Of a DNA stretch of 64,000 nucleotides, positions 16,518 through 25,439 are shown in pieces. Origin of the DNA: Catellicoccus marimammalium (GTDB lineage: Bacteria > Bacillota > Bacilli > Lactobacillales > Catellicoccaceae); NCBI RefSeq assembly GCF_965139335.1, contig NZ_CBCSEL010000001.1; one strand, written 5' to 3'. The translations under genes were made by a program, and so were the position numbers. Below the pieces are notes generated by a model. It was given only the letters and a program-made list of their open reading frames with translations, was not told the origin of the DNA and ran no database searches. Each line of letters begins with the position of its first letter. The first letter of the stretch is position 1.

Positions 16518-17777
16518 CTATTTCTTTTGTTCATTTTCTACTGTGCCATCTTCTAAAATATAAGTTGCTGGCACCATATTTTCTACTCGTTCTGGTGTAA
16601 TAATTACTTTTTTAATTTCTGGACGAGTAGAGATGTCATACATAACATCCATCATAATATTTTCCATGATGGAACGTAAACCACGTGCTCCGGTGTTACG
16701 CTCAATCGCTTGTTTTGCCACAGCACGTAAAGATGCTTCTTCAAACTCTAATTCTGCATCATCATAAGAAAGTAATTTTTGATATTGTTTTACTAATGCA
16801 TTTTTAGGTTCGACTAAAATACGTACTAAATCATCTTCTGTTAATTTATCTAACGCTGCAGTAACTGGTAAACGACCGATAAATTCTGGAATCAAACCAA
16901 ATTTCAATAAATCTTCAGGAATAATTTGTTGCATAATCGTTTCGTCATCTACTTTTGTATTTTGACTAGTACCAAAACCAATTACTTTTTCTCCTAAACG
17001 ATTTTTCACAATATTTTCAATTCCATCAAATGCTCCACCAACAATGAATAAGATATTTGTTGTATCCATTGGAATATATTCTTGTTGTGGATGTTTTCTT
17101 CCTCCTTGAGGGGGAATATTCGCTACAGTACCTTCTAAAATTTTCAAGAGTGCTTGTTGTACTCCTTCTCCAGAAACATCACGAGTAATGGATGTACTTT
17201 CTGATTTACGCGCAATTTTATCGATTTCATCGACATAGATAATTCCATGCTCTGCACGTTCTAAGTCATAATCTGCTGCTTGTAATAATTTTAAAAGGAT
17301 GTTTTCTACATCTTCTCCTACATATCCAGCTTCTGTTAAGCTTGTTGCATCTGCAATCGCAAAGGGAACATGTAAAGATTTAGCTAATGTTTGGGCTAAG
17401 AAGGTTTTCCCAGATCCTGTAGGACCAATAAAGCAAATGTTACTCTTTTGTAACTCTACATCATCATCGGCACCTTCAGAAAGATGTTTAATACGTTTGT
17501 AATGATTGTACACTGCTACTGCTAATACTTTTTTTGCTCGATCTTGTCCAATGACATATTGATCTAAATAAGCAATCATTTCATCAGGACGAGGCATTTC
17601 TTGTAAATTCAATTCTTCTTCATAATTACGCTCATCGGATAATACTTGTTCACACAAGTCGACACATTGATTACAAATAAAGACTCCTGGCCCTTGTAGA
17701 ATTTTTTCTACACCATCTTCACCATATCCTTTACCACAAAATGAGCAACGTGTTCCTTGTTCTCCATTATCTTTCAT
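16518..17777 (-). CDS. clpX: ATP-dependent Clp protease ATP-binding subunit ClpX
   Basis: A 419-residue ClpX. An N-terminal zinc-binding domain has C11, C14, C35 and C38. The AAA+ module has Walker A GPTGSGKTFLAQ, Walker B IIYVDEIDKIA and the pore and sensor motifs. The ClpP-docking IGF loop is visible in EKVIGFG. ClpX unfolds proteins and feeds them to ClpP. It lies between tig and engB, with a terminator separating it from tig, so it may have its own promoter. The Shine-Dalgarno upstream of ATG 17777 is weak. Confidence 0.98.
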   Translation of the reverse strand: MKDNGEQGTRCSFCGKGYGEDGVEKILQGPGVFICNQCVDLCEQVLSDERNYEEELNLQEMPRPDEMIAYLDQYVIGQDRAKKVLAVAVYNHYKRIKHLSEGADDDVELQKSNICFIGPTGSGKTFLAQTLAKSLHVPFAIADATSLTEAGYVGEDVENILLKLLQAADYDLERAEHGIIYVDEIDKIARKSESTSITRDVSGEGVQQALLKILEGTVANIPPQGGRKHPQQEYIPMDTTNILFIVGGAFDGIENIVKNRLGEKVIGFGTSQNTKVDDETIMQQIIPEDLLKFGLIPEFIGRLPVTAALDKLTEDDLVRILVEPKNALVKQYQKLLSYDDAELEFEEASLRAVAKQAIERNTGARGLRSIMENIMMDVMYDISTRPEIKKVIITPERVENMVPATYILEDGTVENEQKK

Positions 17778-17841
17778 CTTTCGACCTACTTTCTAGAAAG
17801 TCATTCTTTCTGATTCTTCTTCTATCATATCATTCTTAACA

Positions 17842-17877
17842 CAAAAAAGGGAAGAAAGTTTCCTTCCTTCCCTTTCC
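17842..17877 (-). terminator. Terminator between tig and clpX
   Basis: On the minus strand AAAGGGAAG pairs with CTTCCCTTT, with an inner AAG/CTT pairing around GAAA, followed by T residues. It ends the tig transcript. Confidence 0.88.
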
Positions 17878-17890
17878 AATCGTCAAAAGA

Positions 17891-19168
17891 CTATGCTTCT
17901 TTTGCTGTTTCAGTAATCATATCTACTGCACGTTTAATCTTAATATCATGTTTCAACATGTCATCGCTTAATACGTTACGTACTTGTTCTTCTTCCATGT
18001 TGTATTGTTGTGCTAATTCTTTAATTTCTTCAGCAATTTCTGCTTCTGTTACCTCAATTGCTTCTTTTTCTACTACAGCTTCTAATACTAAGTTAGCAGC
18101 TACACGTTGTTCTGCTTCTGTCGCAAATTGAGCACGTAAATCTGCTTCTGTTGTACCTGTTAATTGGTAGTACATTTCAGCTGATAAACCATTATTTTTC
18201 ATTTGTTGCATGAATTGGTCCATTGAACGTTGAATTTCTTCATCGATCATTTCTTGTGGAATTTCCATTTCAGCGTTTTGAACTGCTTTTTCTAAAGCTA
18301 AGTTACGTACGTTGTTGTCTGCTTCTTCTGCACGTGTTTTTTCTAAATCTTTACGGATTTTATCTTTTAATTCTGCTAATGTTTCTACATCTGCATCTAC
18401 ATCTTTAGCGAATTCGTCATCTAATTCTGGTAATTGACGTTTTTTCACTTCATGTACTTTTACTTTGAAGACTACAGGTTGACCTGCTAATTCTTCTGCA
18501 TGGTAATCTTCAGGGAAAGTAACGTTAACTTCTACTTCATCCCCAGCTTTAGCACCTACTAATTGATCTTCAAATCCTGGGATGAATTGTCCTGAACCTA
18601 ATGTTAATGGATAGTTTTCACCTTTTCCACCTTCAAAAGCTTCACCATCTTTAAACCCTTCAAAGTCGATAACTACTGTATCTCCTTCGCAAGCTGGTTC
18701 ATCACTGATGATCATTTCTGCTTGTTGGATTTGTAAGTTTTCTAATTGTTTTTCTACATCTTCGTCAGTAACTTCACGGTTTTGTTTTTCTACTGTTAAG
18801 TTTTTGTATTCGCCTAATTTAACTTCAGGACGAACAACAACAGTAGCTTTCATTACCCAGTCTTGACCTTTTTCCATGCTTTCCACATCAATTTTTGGTG
18901 CAGCTACAGGTTCAATTCCTGCTTCTACAACTGCTTGTGGATAAGCCATTTGTAATAATTGGTTTAGTGCATCATCATATAATGCAGCTTCACCATACAT
19001 ACGGTTGAACATTTGACGTGTGATATGTCCTTTACGGAATCCAGGCACGTTAATATTTTTTTTGACGCGATTAAATGCACGGTCTAATGCTTTTTCTACA
19101 TCTTCTTTTGCAATTGTAAATGTTAAAGTACCTTCATTAGTACCTTGTTTTTCCCATTTGGCAGTCAT
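17891..19168 (-). CDS. tig: Trigger factor (ribosome-associated chaperone / PPIase)
   Basis: A 425-residue trigger factor. The N-terminal ribosome-binding domain contains the signature around VPGFRKGHITRQM. The FKBP-like PPIase domain starts near residue 150 (GDTVVIDFEGFKDGEAF). The rest is the helical chaperone domain. The protein binds nascent chains at the 50S exit tunnel. It has its own readable promoter and a terminator, and lies upstream of clpX-engB in the common Firmicute order. Confidence 0.97.
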   Translation of the reverse strand: MTAKWEKQGTNEGTLTFTIAKEDVEKALDRAFNRVKKNINVPGFRKGHITRQMFNRMYGEAALYDDALNQLLQMAYPQAVVEAGIEPVAAPKIDVESMEKGQDWVMKATVVVRPEVKLGEYKNLTVEKQNREVTDEDVEKQLENLQIQQAEMIISDEPACEGDTVVIDFEGFKDGEAFEGGKGENYPLTLGSGQFIPGFEDQLVGAKAGDEVEVNVTFPEDYHAEELAGQPVVFKVKVHEVKKRQLPELDDEFAKDVDADVETLAELKDKIRKDLEKTRAEEADNNVRNLALEKAVQNAEMEIPQEMIDEEIQRSMDQFMQQMKNNGLSAEMYYQLTGTTEADLRAQFATEAEQRVAANLVLEAVVEKEAIEVTEAEIAEEIKELAQQYNMEEEQVRNVLSDDMLKHDIKIKRAVDMITETAKEA

Positions 19169-19217
19169 TATATTCCCTCCAAATAATGTTTCTCTTTTTT
19201 ATTGTTGTTCATATATT

Positions 19218-19275
19218 CGCAGTTCTGCGTTATATTACACTCCTATATAATACTGAATTTTCCTAGGAATTTCAA
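19218..19275 (-). promoter_or_regulatory. tig promoter and leader palindrome
   Basis: On the minus strand TTGAAA (19275-19270), a 17-bp spacer and TATTAT (19252-19247) form a good vegetative promoter. The transcribed leader holds the palindrome CGCAGAACTGCG (19229-19218) about 50 bases before the start codon. Its 2-base centre disfavours an RNA hairpin, so a protein operator is possible. Confidence 0.75.
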
Positions 19276-19282
19276 GCCTTTA

Positions 19283-19319
19283 AGCGTTGAAAAAAAGAGA
19301 AACCATTGGTTCCTCCTAA
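19283..19319 (-). terminator. Weak terminator after the YkuJ-family gene
   Basis: On the minus strand a short AACC/GGTT stem around AAT is followed by a C-interrupted T tract just before the tig promoter. The stem is only 4-5 bp. Confidence 0.4.
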
Positions 19320-19323
19320 TTTC

Positions 19324-19587
19324 TTAATCTTGCAATAATTCGTAAATATCCATTGCAATTAAATCAATATCATCAAATTGATATACTTCGTTTGTTTTTG
19401 TATCTTTTAATTCGAAAGTTCCAGATGTTTCCCCATCAACACTTGGAATATAAGTTACGCTACAACGTTCTTCGCGTTCACCATTTTTTTCCACTTCAAA
19501 ACGACGTGTATTTACTTCAGGGGTAGCTGTATCCATCATTTTTTCTAAACATTTAATAATTGTCCCTAATTGAGATTTTTCAGCCAT
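19324..19587 (-). CDS. YkuJ family (DUF1797) small protein
   Basis: An 87-residue soluble acidic protein. The C-terminal pattern YQFDDIDLIAMDIYELLQ and the RRFEVEKNGE segment match the YkuJ family of small Firmicute proteins. Structures exist for the family but no function is established. It is monocistronic between the ptsHI operon and tig. Confidence 0.82.
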   Translation of the reverse strand: MAEKSQLGTIIKCLEKMMDTATPEVNTRRFEVEKNGEREERCSVTYIPSVDGETSGTFELKDTKTNEVYQFDDIDLIAMDIYELLQD

Positions 19588-19710
19588 GCGGATTTCACTC
19601 CTTTCTCTTATTCTCTGGATGGTTATCCTAACGTTATTATTATAGCAAACAACCTATTCATTTGCACTGTATTTTTGCAAAGTTTCCTAGTATTTTCGCC
19701 ATTTTTAGAC

Positions 19711-19743
19711 AAAAAAAAGAGGAGTCGCCTCCTCTCTTTTTTA
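19711..19743 (-). terminator. Terminator after ptsI
   Basis: On the minus strand GAGGAG-GCGA-CTCCTC, extended by flanking A/T, gives a strong stem followed by eight T residues. Confidence 0.92.
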
Positions 19744-21468
19744 TTATTCACCAACGTATTCGTTTACTAAAGCAACAACTTCATCCATTGTTGTACATTC
19801 AGAAACGGCACGTTGTGCTAATTCTTGCATTTTTGTTGTATCTAAACGTTTCATTAAGCTACGTGTTTTTAAGATACTTGTTGCACTCATAGAGAATTCA
19901 TCTAAGCCTAAGCCGACTAATAATGGAACTGCTGTTTGATCTCCAGCCATTTCTCCACACATACCAGCCCATTTACCCTCTGCGTGAGCAGAATCAATTA
20001 CGTGTTTGATTAAACGTAAGATTGATGGGTTATATGGTTGATATAAGTAAGAAACGCGTTCGTTCATACGGTCTGCAGCCATTGTATATTGAATTAAATC
20101 GTTTGTTCCGATTGAGAAGAAGTCAACTTCTTTAGCAAATTGGTCTGCTAAAACAGCAGCAGCAGGAATTTCAATCATGATTCCGACTTGGATACCTTCT
20201 GCTACTTCAACGCCTTCAGCGATTAATTTCGCACGTTCTTCTTCTAAAATTGCTTTTGCAGCACGGAATTCTTGCAATGTAGCAATCATTGGGAACATGA
20301 TACGTAATTGACCATAAACAGAAGCACGTAATAACGCACGTAATTGTGTACGGAACATTTGATCTTGGTCTAAGCAGACACGAATTGCACGATATCCTAA
20401 GAATGGGTTCATTTCGTGTGGTAATTCTAAATATGGTAATTCTTTATCCCCACCGATGTCCATTGTACGAACAACAACTGGTTTACCATTCATACCTTCT
20501 AATACTGCTTTATATCCTTCAAATTGTTCTTCTTCTGTTGGGAAGTCATTTGAATCCATATATAAGAATTCAGTACGGTATAATCCAATTGCTTCTCCAC
20601 CATTGTTTAATACACCAGCAACATCTTTTGGTGTTCCAATGTTGGCAGCTAATTCAAAGTGTTTGCCATCTGCAGTAACTGTTTGGGCATTTTTTAATAA
20701 TTCCCATTCTGCTTTTTGTGCAGCATAAGCTTCACCTTTTTTAGCAAAATCAGCTTTTTCTTCTTCTGTTGGATCAACGATAACGTCACCTTCGATTCCG
20801 TTAACGGCAATCATATCTCCATCTTTTGTTAAAGATGTGATTTCTTGTGAACCAACAACCGCTGGAATTTCTAAAGAGCGAGCCATGATTGCTGAGTGAG
20901 AAGTACGTCCACCGATGTCTGTAACAAATGCTTTTACATATTTACGATCTAACTGTGCAGTATCACTTGGTGTTAAATCGTGAGCGATAACGATTACTTC
21001 TTCATTAATCATTGCTGGGTTTGGTAATTTAACACCTAACAAGTGTGCCATTACACGTTTTGTAACGTCGCGAATATCTGCAGCACGTTCTTGCATATAA
21101 GCGTTATCTACCATTGCTTCAAACATAGAAATAAACATATCTGTTACTTCTTTTAAAGCAGACTCTGCGTTGACAGAGTTATCTGTAATATTTGCTTCAA
21201 TTGCAGAAATCATTTCTGGGTCTGCTAATACCATTAAGTGAGCATCAAATACTTGAGCTTCTTCTTCCCCTAAAGATTCTGCAGCTTTATTACGGATGAT
21301 TTGTAATTCTTCTTGTGATTTTTCTAACGCGGCATGTAAACGATTAATTTGTTCTGTCGCATCAACACCTGTAACTTTTTCAAAAGAAAGATCAGGTTGA
21401 ACTAACATATAAGCTTTTGCAACAGCTACACCGTCACTTGCGCCGATACCTTTTAATACTTTCGACAT
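19744..21468 (-). CDS. ptsI: Phosphoenolpyruvate-protein phosphotransferase (PTS enzyme I)
   Basis: A 574-residue EI of normal length. The phosphorylated His lies in GGRTSHSAIMARSL near residue 190. The PEP-binding C-terminal half includes GLYRTEFLYM, EIPAAAVLAD and GMCGEMAGD with the conserved Cys. EI takes phosphate from PEP and passes it to HPr. It starts 2 bases after the ptsH stop and shares the ptsH promoter. Confidence 0.98.
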   Translation of the reverse strand: MSKVLKGIGASDGVAVAKAYMLVQPDLSFEKVTGVDATEQINRLHAALEKSQEELQIIRNKAAESLGEEEAQVFDAHLMVLADPEMISAIEANITDNSVNAESALKEVTDMFISMFEAMVDNAYMQERAADIRDVTKRVMAHLLGVKLPNPAMINEEVIVIAHDLTPSDTAQLDRKYVKAFVTDIGGRTSHSAIMARSLEIPAVVGSQEITSLTKDGDMIAVNGIEGDVIVDPTEEEKADFAKKGEAYAAQKAEWELLKNAQTVTADGKHFELAANIGTPKDVAGVLNNGGEAIGLYRTEFLYMDSNDFPTEEEQFEGYKAVLEGMNGKPVVVRTMDIGGDKELPYLELPHEMNPFLGYRAIRVCLDQDQMFRTQLRALLRASVYGQLRIMFPMIATLQEFRAAKAILEEERAKLIAEGVEVAEGIQVGIMIEIPAAAVLADQFAKEVDFFSIGTNDLIQYTMAADRMNERVSYLYQPYNPSILRLIKHVIDSAHAEGKWAGMCGEMAGDQTAVPLLVGLGLDEFSMSATSILKTRSLMKRLDTTKMQELAQRAVSECTTMDEVVALVNEYVGE

Positions 21469-21470
21469 TT

Positions 21471-21731
21471 TTATTCAGCTAAGCCTTTCATTACTTCTTC
21501 AATTGCTGCCATTGCATCTGCTTCATCTGCTCCATCAGCAGTGATTGCTACAGTAGCACCTTGACCAACACCTAAAGACATAACGCCCATGATTGATTTT
21601 AAGTTAACAGCTTTGCCGTTGTATTCTAAGTTGATATCTGATGAGAATTTGCTTGCAGCTTGTACTAATAAAGTAGCTGGACGAGCGTGGATTCCTGTTT
21701 CATCTACAATGTGAAATTCTTTTTTTAACAT
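21471..21731 (-). CDS. ptsH: Phosphocarrier protein HPr
   Basis: An 86-residue HPr. His15 (TGIHARPA) accepts phosphate from EI. Ser46 (LKSIMGV) is the HPr-kinase site used in CcpA-dependent carbon catabolite repression. It is first gene of ptsHI and would serve the dedicated PTS near 53 kb as well as others. Confidence 0.98.
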   Translation of the reverse strand: MLKKEFHIVDETGIHARPATLLVQAASKFSSDINLEYNGKAVNLKSIMGVMSLGVGQGATVAITADGADEADAMAAIEEVMKGLAE

Positions 21732-21859
21732 AGTGATTCTCCTTTATATTTACAAATTTTTTTCAACTTCTATCATAAATAGAAGGAAAATAATAAACTT
21801 TATACAGAAAACATAGAAAATTATTTCTTGAACTTCTACATTTCCTCTTCACTTAAGTA

Positions 21860-21922
21860 ATATTATCATTATGTGTTACCCGTTGCAATATTTGAAAACA
21901 ATTTTCATCATTTTCAAATATT
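21860..21922 (-). promoter_or_regulatory. ptsHI promoter with adjoining 12-bp inverted repeat
   Basis: On the minus strand TTGCAA (21888-21883), 17 bp and TAATAT (21865-21860) form the promoter, leaving an AU-rich leader of about 120 bases before ptsH. Directly upstream, arms AATATTTGAAAA and TTTTCAAATATT (21922-21911 and 21898-21887) repeat perfectly around 12 bases, and the inner arm touches the -35. There is no T-run after it, so an operator or a weak end for the preceding small gene are both possible. Confidence 0.65.
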
Positions 21923-21929
21923 TACAAAA

Positions 21930-22124
21930 TCATTCTAATTCTTCTTCCTCTTTTTCTTCCCAATGATAAATAACATCGCCATTTCTTTGTGCTTCTCCCA
22001 CAATATGATCTCGATCTTTTTGCTGTAGCCAAACTTCTCTAAATTGTGGGAATTCTGCATTCTTTACTTCTAGATTTTGAATTTCATGCTTACGCAAGCG
22101 ATCTAATTCAATAACGTAATCCAT
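21930..22124 (-). CDS. Small hypothetical protein (64 aa)
   Basis: A 64-residue charged, soluble ORF reading MDYVIELDRLRKHEI at its start and ending in a Glu/Lys-rich tail. AGGAGG-like sequence (GGGGGAGGAAG) immediately precedes the ATG, supporting translation. I do not recognise a family. It lies upstream of ptsH, separated by an inverted repeat, and is divergent from another small unknown gene. Confidence 0.55.
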   Translation of the reverse strand: MDYVIELDRLRKHEIQNLEVKNAEFPQFREVWLQQKDRDHIVGEAQRNGDVIYHWEEKEEEELE

Positions 22125-22170
22125 CTTCCTCCCCCCCTTTGTGCTATTATACTATGTGGAGGGGAGTAAA

Positions 22171-22446
22171 ATGCAATTAATTAATATTACACAAAATCAA
22201 TTTTTAAAAGATTTACCAAGTACAATTTCATTTGCTCAACAATATACTTACGGTTCTTTAACTATTGAATATTACCGAATAAAAGAAAAAGAAAAAATAA
22301 TAATTTATCATCCAACAAGAAATATTCAACCAAAAGAAATTATTGATATTTATCAGACTTTCCCATTTCCGATTCCAAAAGAAAATCTTAGTTATATCTA
22401 TTTGTATCATCAATTTCAACTTACATGGAAAAAGCTCCCTAAATAG
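22171..22446 (+). CDS. Small hypothetical protein (91 aa)
   Basis: A 91-residue ORF. ATG 22171 is chosen over an upstream in-frame ATG because GGAGGGG stands 7 nt before it and TATTAT/TATACT-like -10 sequence lies further upstream, within the longer ORF. It is rich in Ile, Tyr and Lys, with no clear membrane helix or signal peptide. I recognise no family. It is followed by a strong terminator shared with prfC. Confidence 0.55.
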   Translation: MQLINITQNQFLKDLPSTISFAQQYTYGSLTIEYYRIKEKEKIIIYHPTRNIQPKEIIDIYQTFPFPIPKENLSYIYLYHQFQLTWKKLPK

Positions 22447-22459
22447 GGAGCTTCTTTTT
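22430..22459. terminator. Bidirectional terminator (91-aa gene / prfC)
   Basis: AAGCTCCCT pairs perfectly with AGGGAGCTT around AAAT, with A and T tracts on the two sides. The plus-strand stop codon TAG lies in the stem. Confidence 0.92.
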
Positions 22460-24035
22460 ATAATAATTTTTTCAGTTCTACATCTGGATACTTATCTTGG
22501 AACCAATTCATTGCGTATTGATTTTCAAATAAGAATAATGGTTGACCAAAGCGATCTTTAGCTAAAATGTTACGACTAGAACTCATTTTTTCATCTAAAT
22601 CTTCTTCATTAATCCAACGAGCCATTTTATTCCCCATCGGTGTCATAATGACTTCTGTATTGTATTCATTTTGCATACGATGTTGGAATACTTCAAATTG
22701 TAGTTGACCTACTGCCCCTAAAATATATTCATTCGTTAAGTAAGTAGTGTATAACTGAATGGCACCTTCTTGAACTAATTGTTGAATTCCTTTATGGAAT
22801 GATTTTTGCTTCATAACATTTTTAGCTGAGACCTTCATAAAGATTTCAGGTGTGAACTGCGGTAATTTTTCATATTGAATTGGAGTTTTACCCGTATACA
22901 ATGTATCTCCAATTTGGAAATTCCCAGTATCATATAACCCAATAATATCTCCGGCAACGGCATTTTCTACAGTTTCACGACTATCCGCCATAAATTGTGT
23001 AGAGTTATTTAAACGCATTTTCTTTTGTGTACGGCATAAAGTAACATCCATGCCACGTTCAAACTCTCCAGAACAAATGCGAACAAAAGCAATACGGTCA
23101 CGGTGGGCAGGGTTCATATTTGCTTGGATTTTAAAGACAAATCCTGAGAAGCGTTCATCTTCCGGTTGAATTTCTTCTCCTTCTTCGTCTAAGTGACTTG
23201 ATGGAGCAGGCGCAAATTGTAGATAAGTTTCTAAAAACGTTTGCACTCCAAAGTTAGTTAACGCAGAGCCAAAGAAGACAGGCGTTAATTTTCCTTTCGC
23301 AATCGCTTCTTCAGAGAATTCGTTTCCTGCTTCTAGTAATAATTCAATATCTTCTTTTGCTTGAGTGTAAACACTATCTTGATGCAATGGATGGTCTTCT
23401 GGAATATCCATCTCTTCATTTAAAGGAATAAAACGCTCTTCTGATCCATATTCTTCTGGACGATGTAGTTCTACACGTTTATGGTAAACATCGAATAATC
23501 CTTTTAATCCTTTTCCCATACCAATAGGCCAATTCATTGGATAAGCATCAATACCTAATACTTCTTCTAATTCTGCGACAAGATCTAACGGTTCACGTCC
23601 ATCGCGGTCTAATTTATTAATAAAAGTAAAAATAGGAATTCCACGCATACTACAAACTTCAAATAATTTCTTTGTTTGTGCTTCAATCCCTTTTGCGCTA
23701 TCGATAACCATGACTGCACTATCTACCGCCATCAATGTACGATAAGTATCTTCAGAAAAATCTTCGTGCCCTGGGGTATCTAGGATATTAACGCGTTTCC
23801 CATCATAATCAAATTGCATCACAGAGCTCGTTACTGAAATCCCTCTTTGTTTTTCAATATCCATCCAGTCTGATTTCGCAAAGTTTCCAGTTTTCTTCCC
23901 TTTAACTGTCCCTGCTTCACGAATTGCGCCACCAAACAATAATAATTGTTCAGTAATGGTTGTTTTCCCCGCATCGGGGTGGGAAATAATCGCAAAAGTA
24001 CGGCGACGTTGTACTTCTTCTTGCAAATGACTCAT
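22458..24035 (-). CDS. prfC: Peptide chain release factor 3
   Basis: A 525-residue translational GTPase of the RF3 type. G1 is ISHPDAGKTTITEQLL, G3 DTPGHEDFSEDTYR and G4 NKLD. RF3 removes RF1/RF2 from the ribosome after termination. The length and the EF-G-like domains 2-3 without domain IV distinguish it from EF-G and tetracycline-protection proteins. It starts 1 base after the CBS-domain gene upstream. Confidence 0.96.
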   Translation of the reverse strand: MSHLQEEVQRRRTFAIISHPDAGKTTITEQLLLFGGAIREAGTVKGKKTGNFAKSDWMDIEKQRGISVTSSVMQFDYDGKRVNILDTPGHEDFSEDTYRTLMAVDSAVMVIDSAKGIEAQTKKLFEVCSMRGIPIFTFINKLDRDGREPLDLVAELEEVLGIDAYPMNWPIGMGKGLKGLFDVYHKRVELHRPEEYGSEERFIPLNEEMDIPEDHPLHQDSVYTQAKEDIELLLEAGNEFSEEAIAKGKLTPVFFGSALTNFGVQTFLETYLQFAPAPSSHLDEEGEEIQPEDERFSGFVFKIQANMNPAHRDRIAFVRICSGEFERGMDVTLCRTQKKMRLNNSTQFMADSRETVENAVAGDIIGLYDTGNFQIGDTLYTGKTPIQYEKLPQFTPEIFMKVSAKNVMKQKSFHKGIQQLVQEGAIQLYTTYLTNEYILGAVGQLQFEVFQHRMQNEYNTEVIMTPMGNKMARWINEEDLDEKMSSSRNILAKDRFGQPLFLFENQYAMNWFQDKYPDVELKKLL

Positions 24036-24036
24036 A

Positions 24037-25368
24037 TTAGTTTTCCTCTTCCTCTACTATTTTTTCTTCTTCTAAAAATTTCACTTTTAATTCAATGATA
24101 CGTGCATCTTCAATTACTTCTGTAGTTAAAATTAAATGATCCACCTCATAGCTTAAGTGTTCTCCTTCTTCTGGGATTACACCTAAAGCAGAAATTAAAT
24201 ATCCTGCCATAGTATCTACTTCATCCATCTCTAATTTTTGATGGAAAATATCATTAAATTCATTAATTGTCATGCGTCCTTGGATTAAATATTCATTTTC
24301 TGAGATTTTCTTATATAGACAATCAATTTCATCACTTTCATCATCAATTTCGCCTACAATCTCTTCTAATAAATCTTCCAAAGTAACCAACCCTACTGTG
24401 CTACCATATTCATCTAAAACAATAGCCATTTGATTTTGTGTACGCTTGAATTCATACAATAAATCATCGGCAAAAATAGTTTCAGGCACAAATAAAGGCT
24501 CTTGCATCACATCTTTTAATTGGAAATTTTCAAATCCTACTTGATATGCCGCATTTAAAATACGTTTTGTATGAACAATACCAATCACATTATCACGGTC
24601 TTCTTGATAGACAGGAATTCTTGAATATCGTTCTTCTAAAATTTTACGGACACTTTCTTTTTGGTCTTCTTCTACATCAATCATAAACATATCTGGTCGT
24701 GGTACCATCACTTCTTTTGCTTTCATTGAATCTAAAGAAAATACCCCTTGGACCATTTCTAGTTCTTCATGATCTAAAATGCCTGCTCCTTCATTTTCTA
24801 ATAAGTAGCGCATTTCATCACGCGTCATTTTGTTTTCTGCATCATCAAATTTCATCGGTGTTAATTTAGACAACACATCGATTGATTTTGACAATAACCA
24901 AACAAAAGGCTTCGCTAAAATACTCAACCAACGAATCGGTTGAACAACAAAACGAGCGACTTGGTCGGGACAATTCATAGCAATACGTTTTGGGTATAAT
25001 TCTCCAAAAACAATGGAGATATACGTCAAAATAATCATCGCAATCACTTGAGAGATTTGATACGCTGCTGTAGAACCTCCTAATAAAGGCGCAATCATCT
25101 TCGCAATCGAATCTGCTAAAGAGGCCCCTGATAGCAAAGTAACGACCGTAATTCCTACTTGAATCGTTGATAAAAAGTTCGTTGGTTCTTTTAAAATTTT
25201 CAAGATCAACGTTGCTTTTTTATCTCCTTGCTCTGATTGCTGCTCTAAGCGATTATGGTTCACTTGCACCATCGCCATTTCTGCTGCAGCAAAAAAAGCA
25301 TTAATTAATGTTAAGACGACTAATAATACCAATTCGAATAAAATCGAATGACTGTCTCCGTCTGGCAT
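24037..25368 (-). CDS. CNNM/CorC-type membrane protein with CBS domains (hemolysin family)
   Basis: A 443-residue protein with an N-terminal DUF21 (CNNM) membrane domain of about 3-4 helices, a pair of CBS domains (about residues 215-340, including VMVPRPDMFMID and IVLDEYGSTVGLVTLEDLLEEI) and a C-terminal CorC/HlyC domain. Relatives (YhdP, YfjD, MpfA) are linked to Mg2+ export or tolerance. The hemolysin label in databases is historical. GAGGAATG precedes ATG 25368. It is translationally close to prfC. Confidence 0.9.
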   Translation of the reverse strand: MPDGDSHSILFELVLLVVLTLINAFFAAAEMAMVQVNHNRLEQQSEQGDKKATLILKILKEPTNFLSTIQVGITVVTLLSGASLADSIAKMIAPLLGGSTAAYQISQVIAMIILTYISIVFGELYPKRIAMNCPDQVARFVVQPIRWLSILAKPFVWLLSKSIDVLSKLTPMKFDDAENKMTRDEMRYLLENEGAGILDHEELEMVQGVFSLDSMKAKEVMVPRPDMFMIDVEEDQKESVRKILEERYSRIPVYQEDRDNVIGIVHTKRILNAAYQVGFENFQLKDVMQEPLFVPETIFADDLLYEFKRTQNQMAIVLDEYGSTVGLVTLEDLLEEIVGEIDDESDEIDCLYKKISENEYLIQGRMTINEFNDIFHQKLEMDEVDTMAGYLISALGVIPEEGEHLSYEVDHLILTTEVIEDARIIELKVKFLEEEKIVEEEEN

Positions 25369-25412
25369 TTCACATTCCTCACTTTTTATTCATTTTATCG
25401 TTATTATAACAC

Positions 25413-25439
25413 AAAAAAGTAAGAGGCGTACCCCTTACT
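25413..25439 (-). terminator. Terminator after the AI-2E-family gene
   Basis: On the minus strand AGTAAGGGG pairs with CCTCTTACT (one G-T pair) around TACG, followed by six T residues. The stop codon lies in the stem. Confidence 0.9.

Noticed and set aside
22458..24035. prfC read as a tetracycline-resistance ribosomal protection gene
   Set aside because: The length (525 residues), the ISHPDAGKTT start and absence of EF-G domain IV fit RF3 and not TetM-type proteins (about 640 residues).
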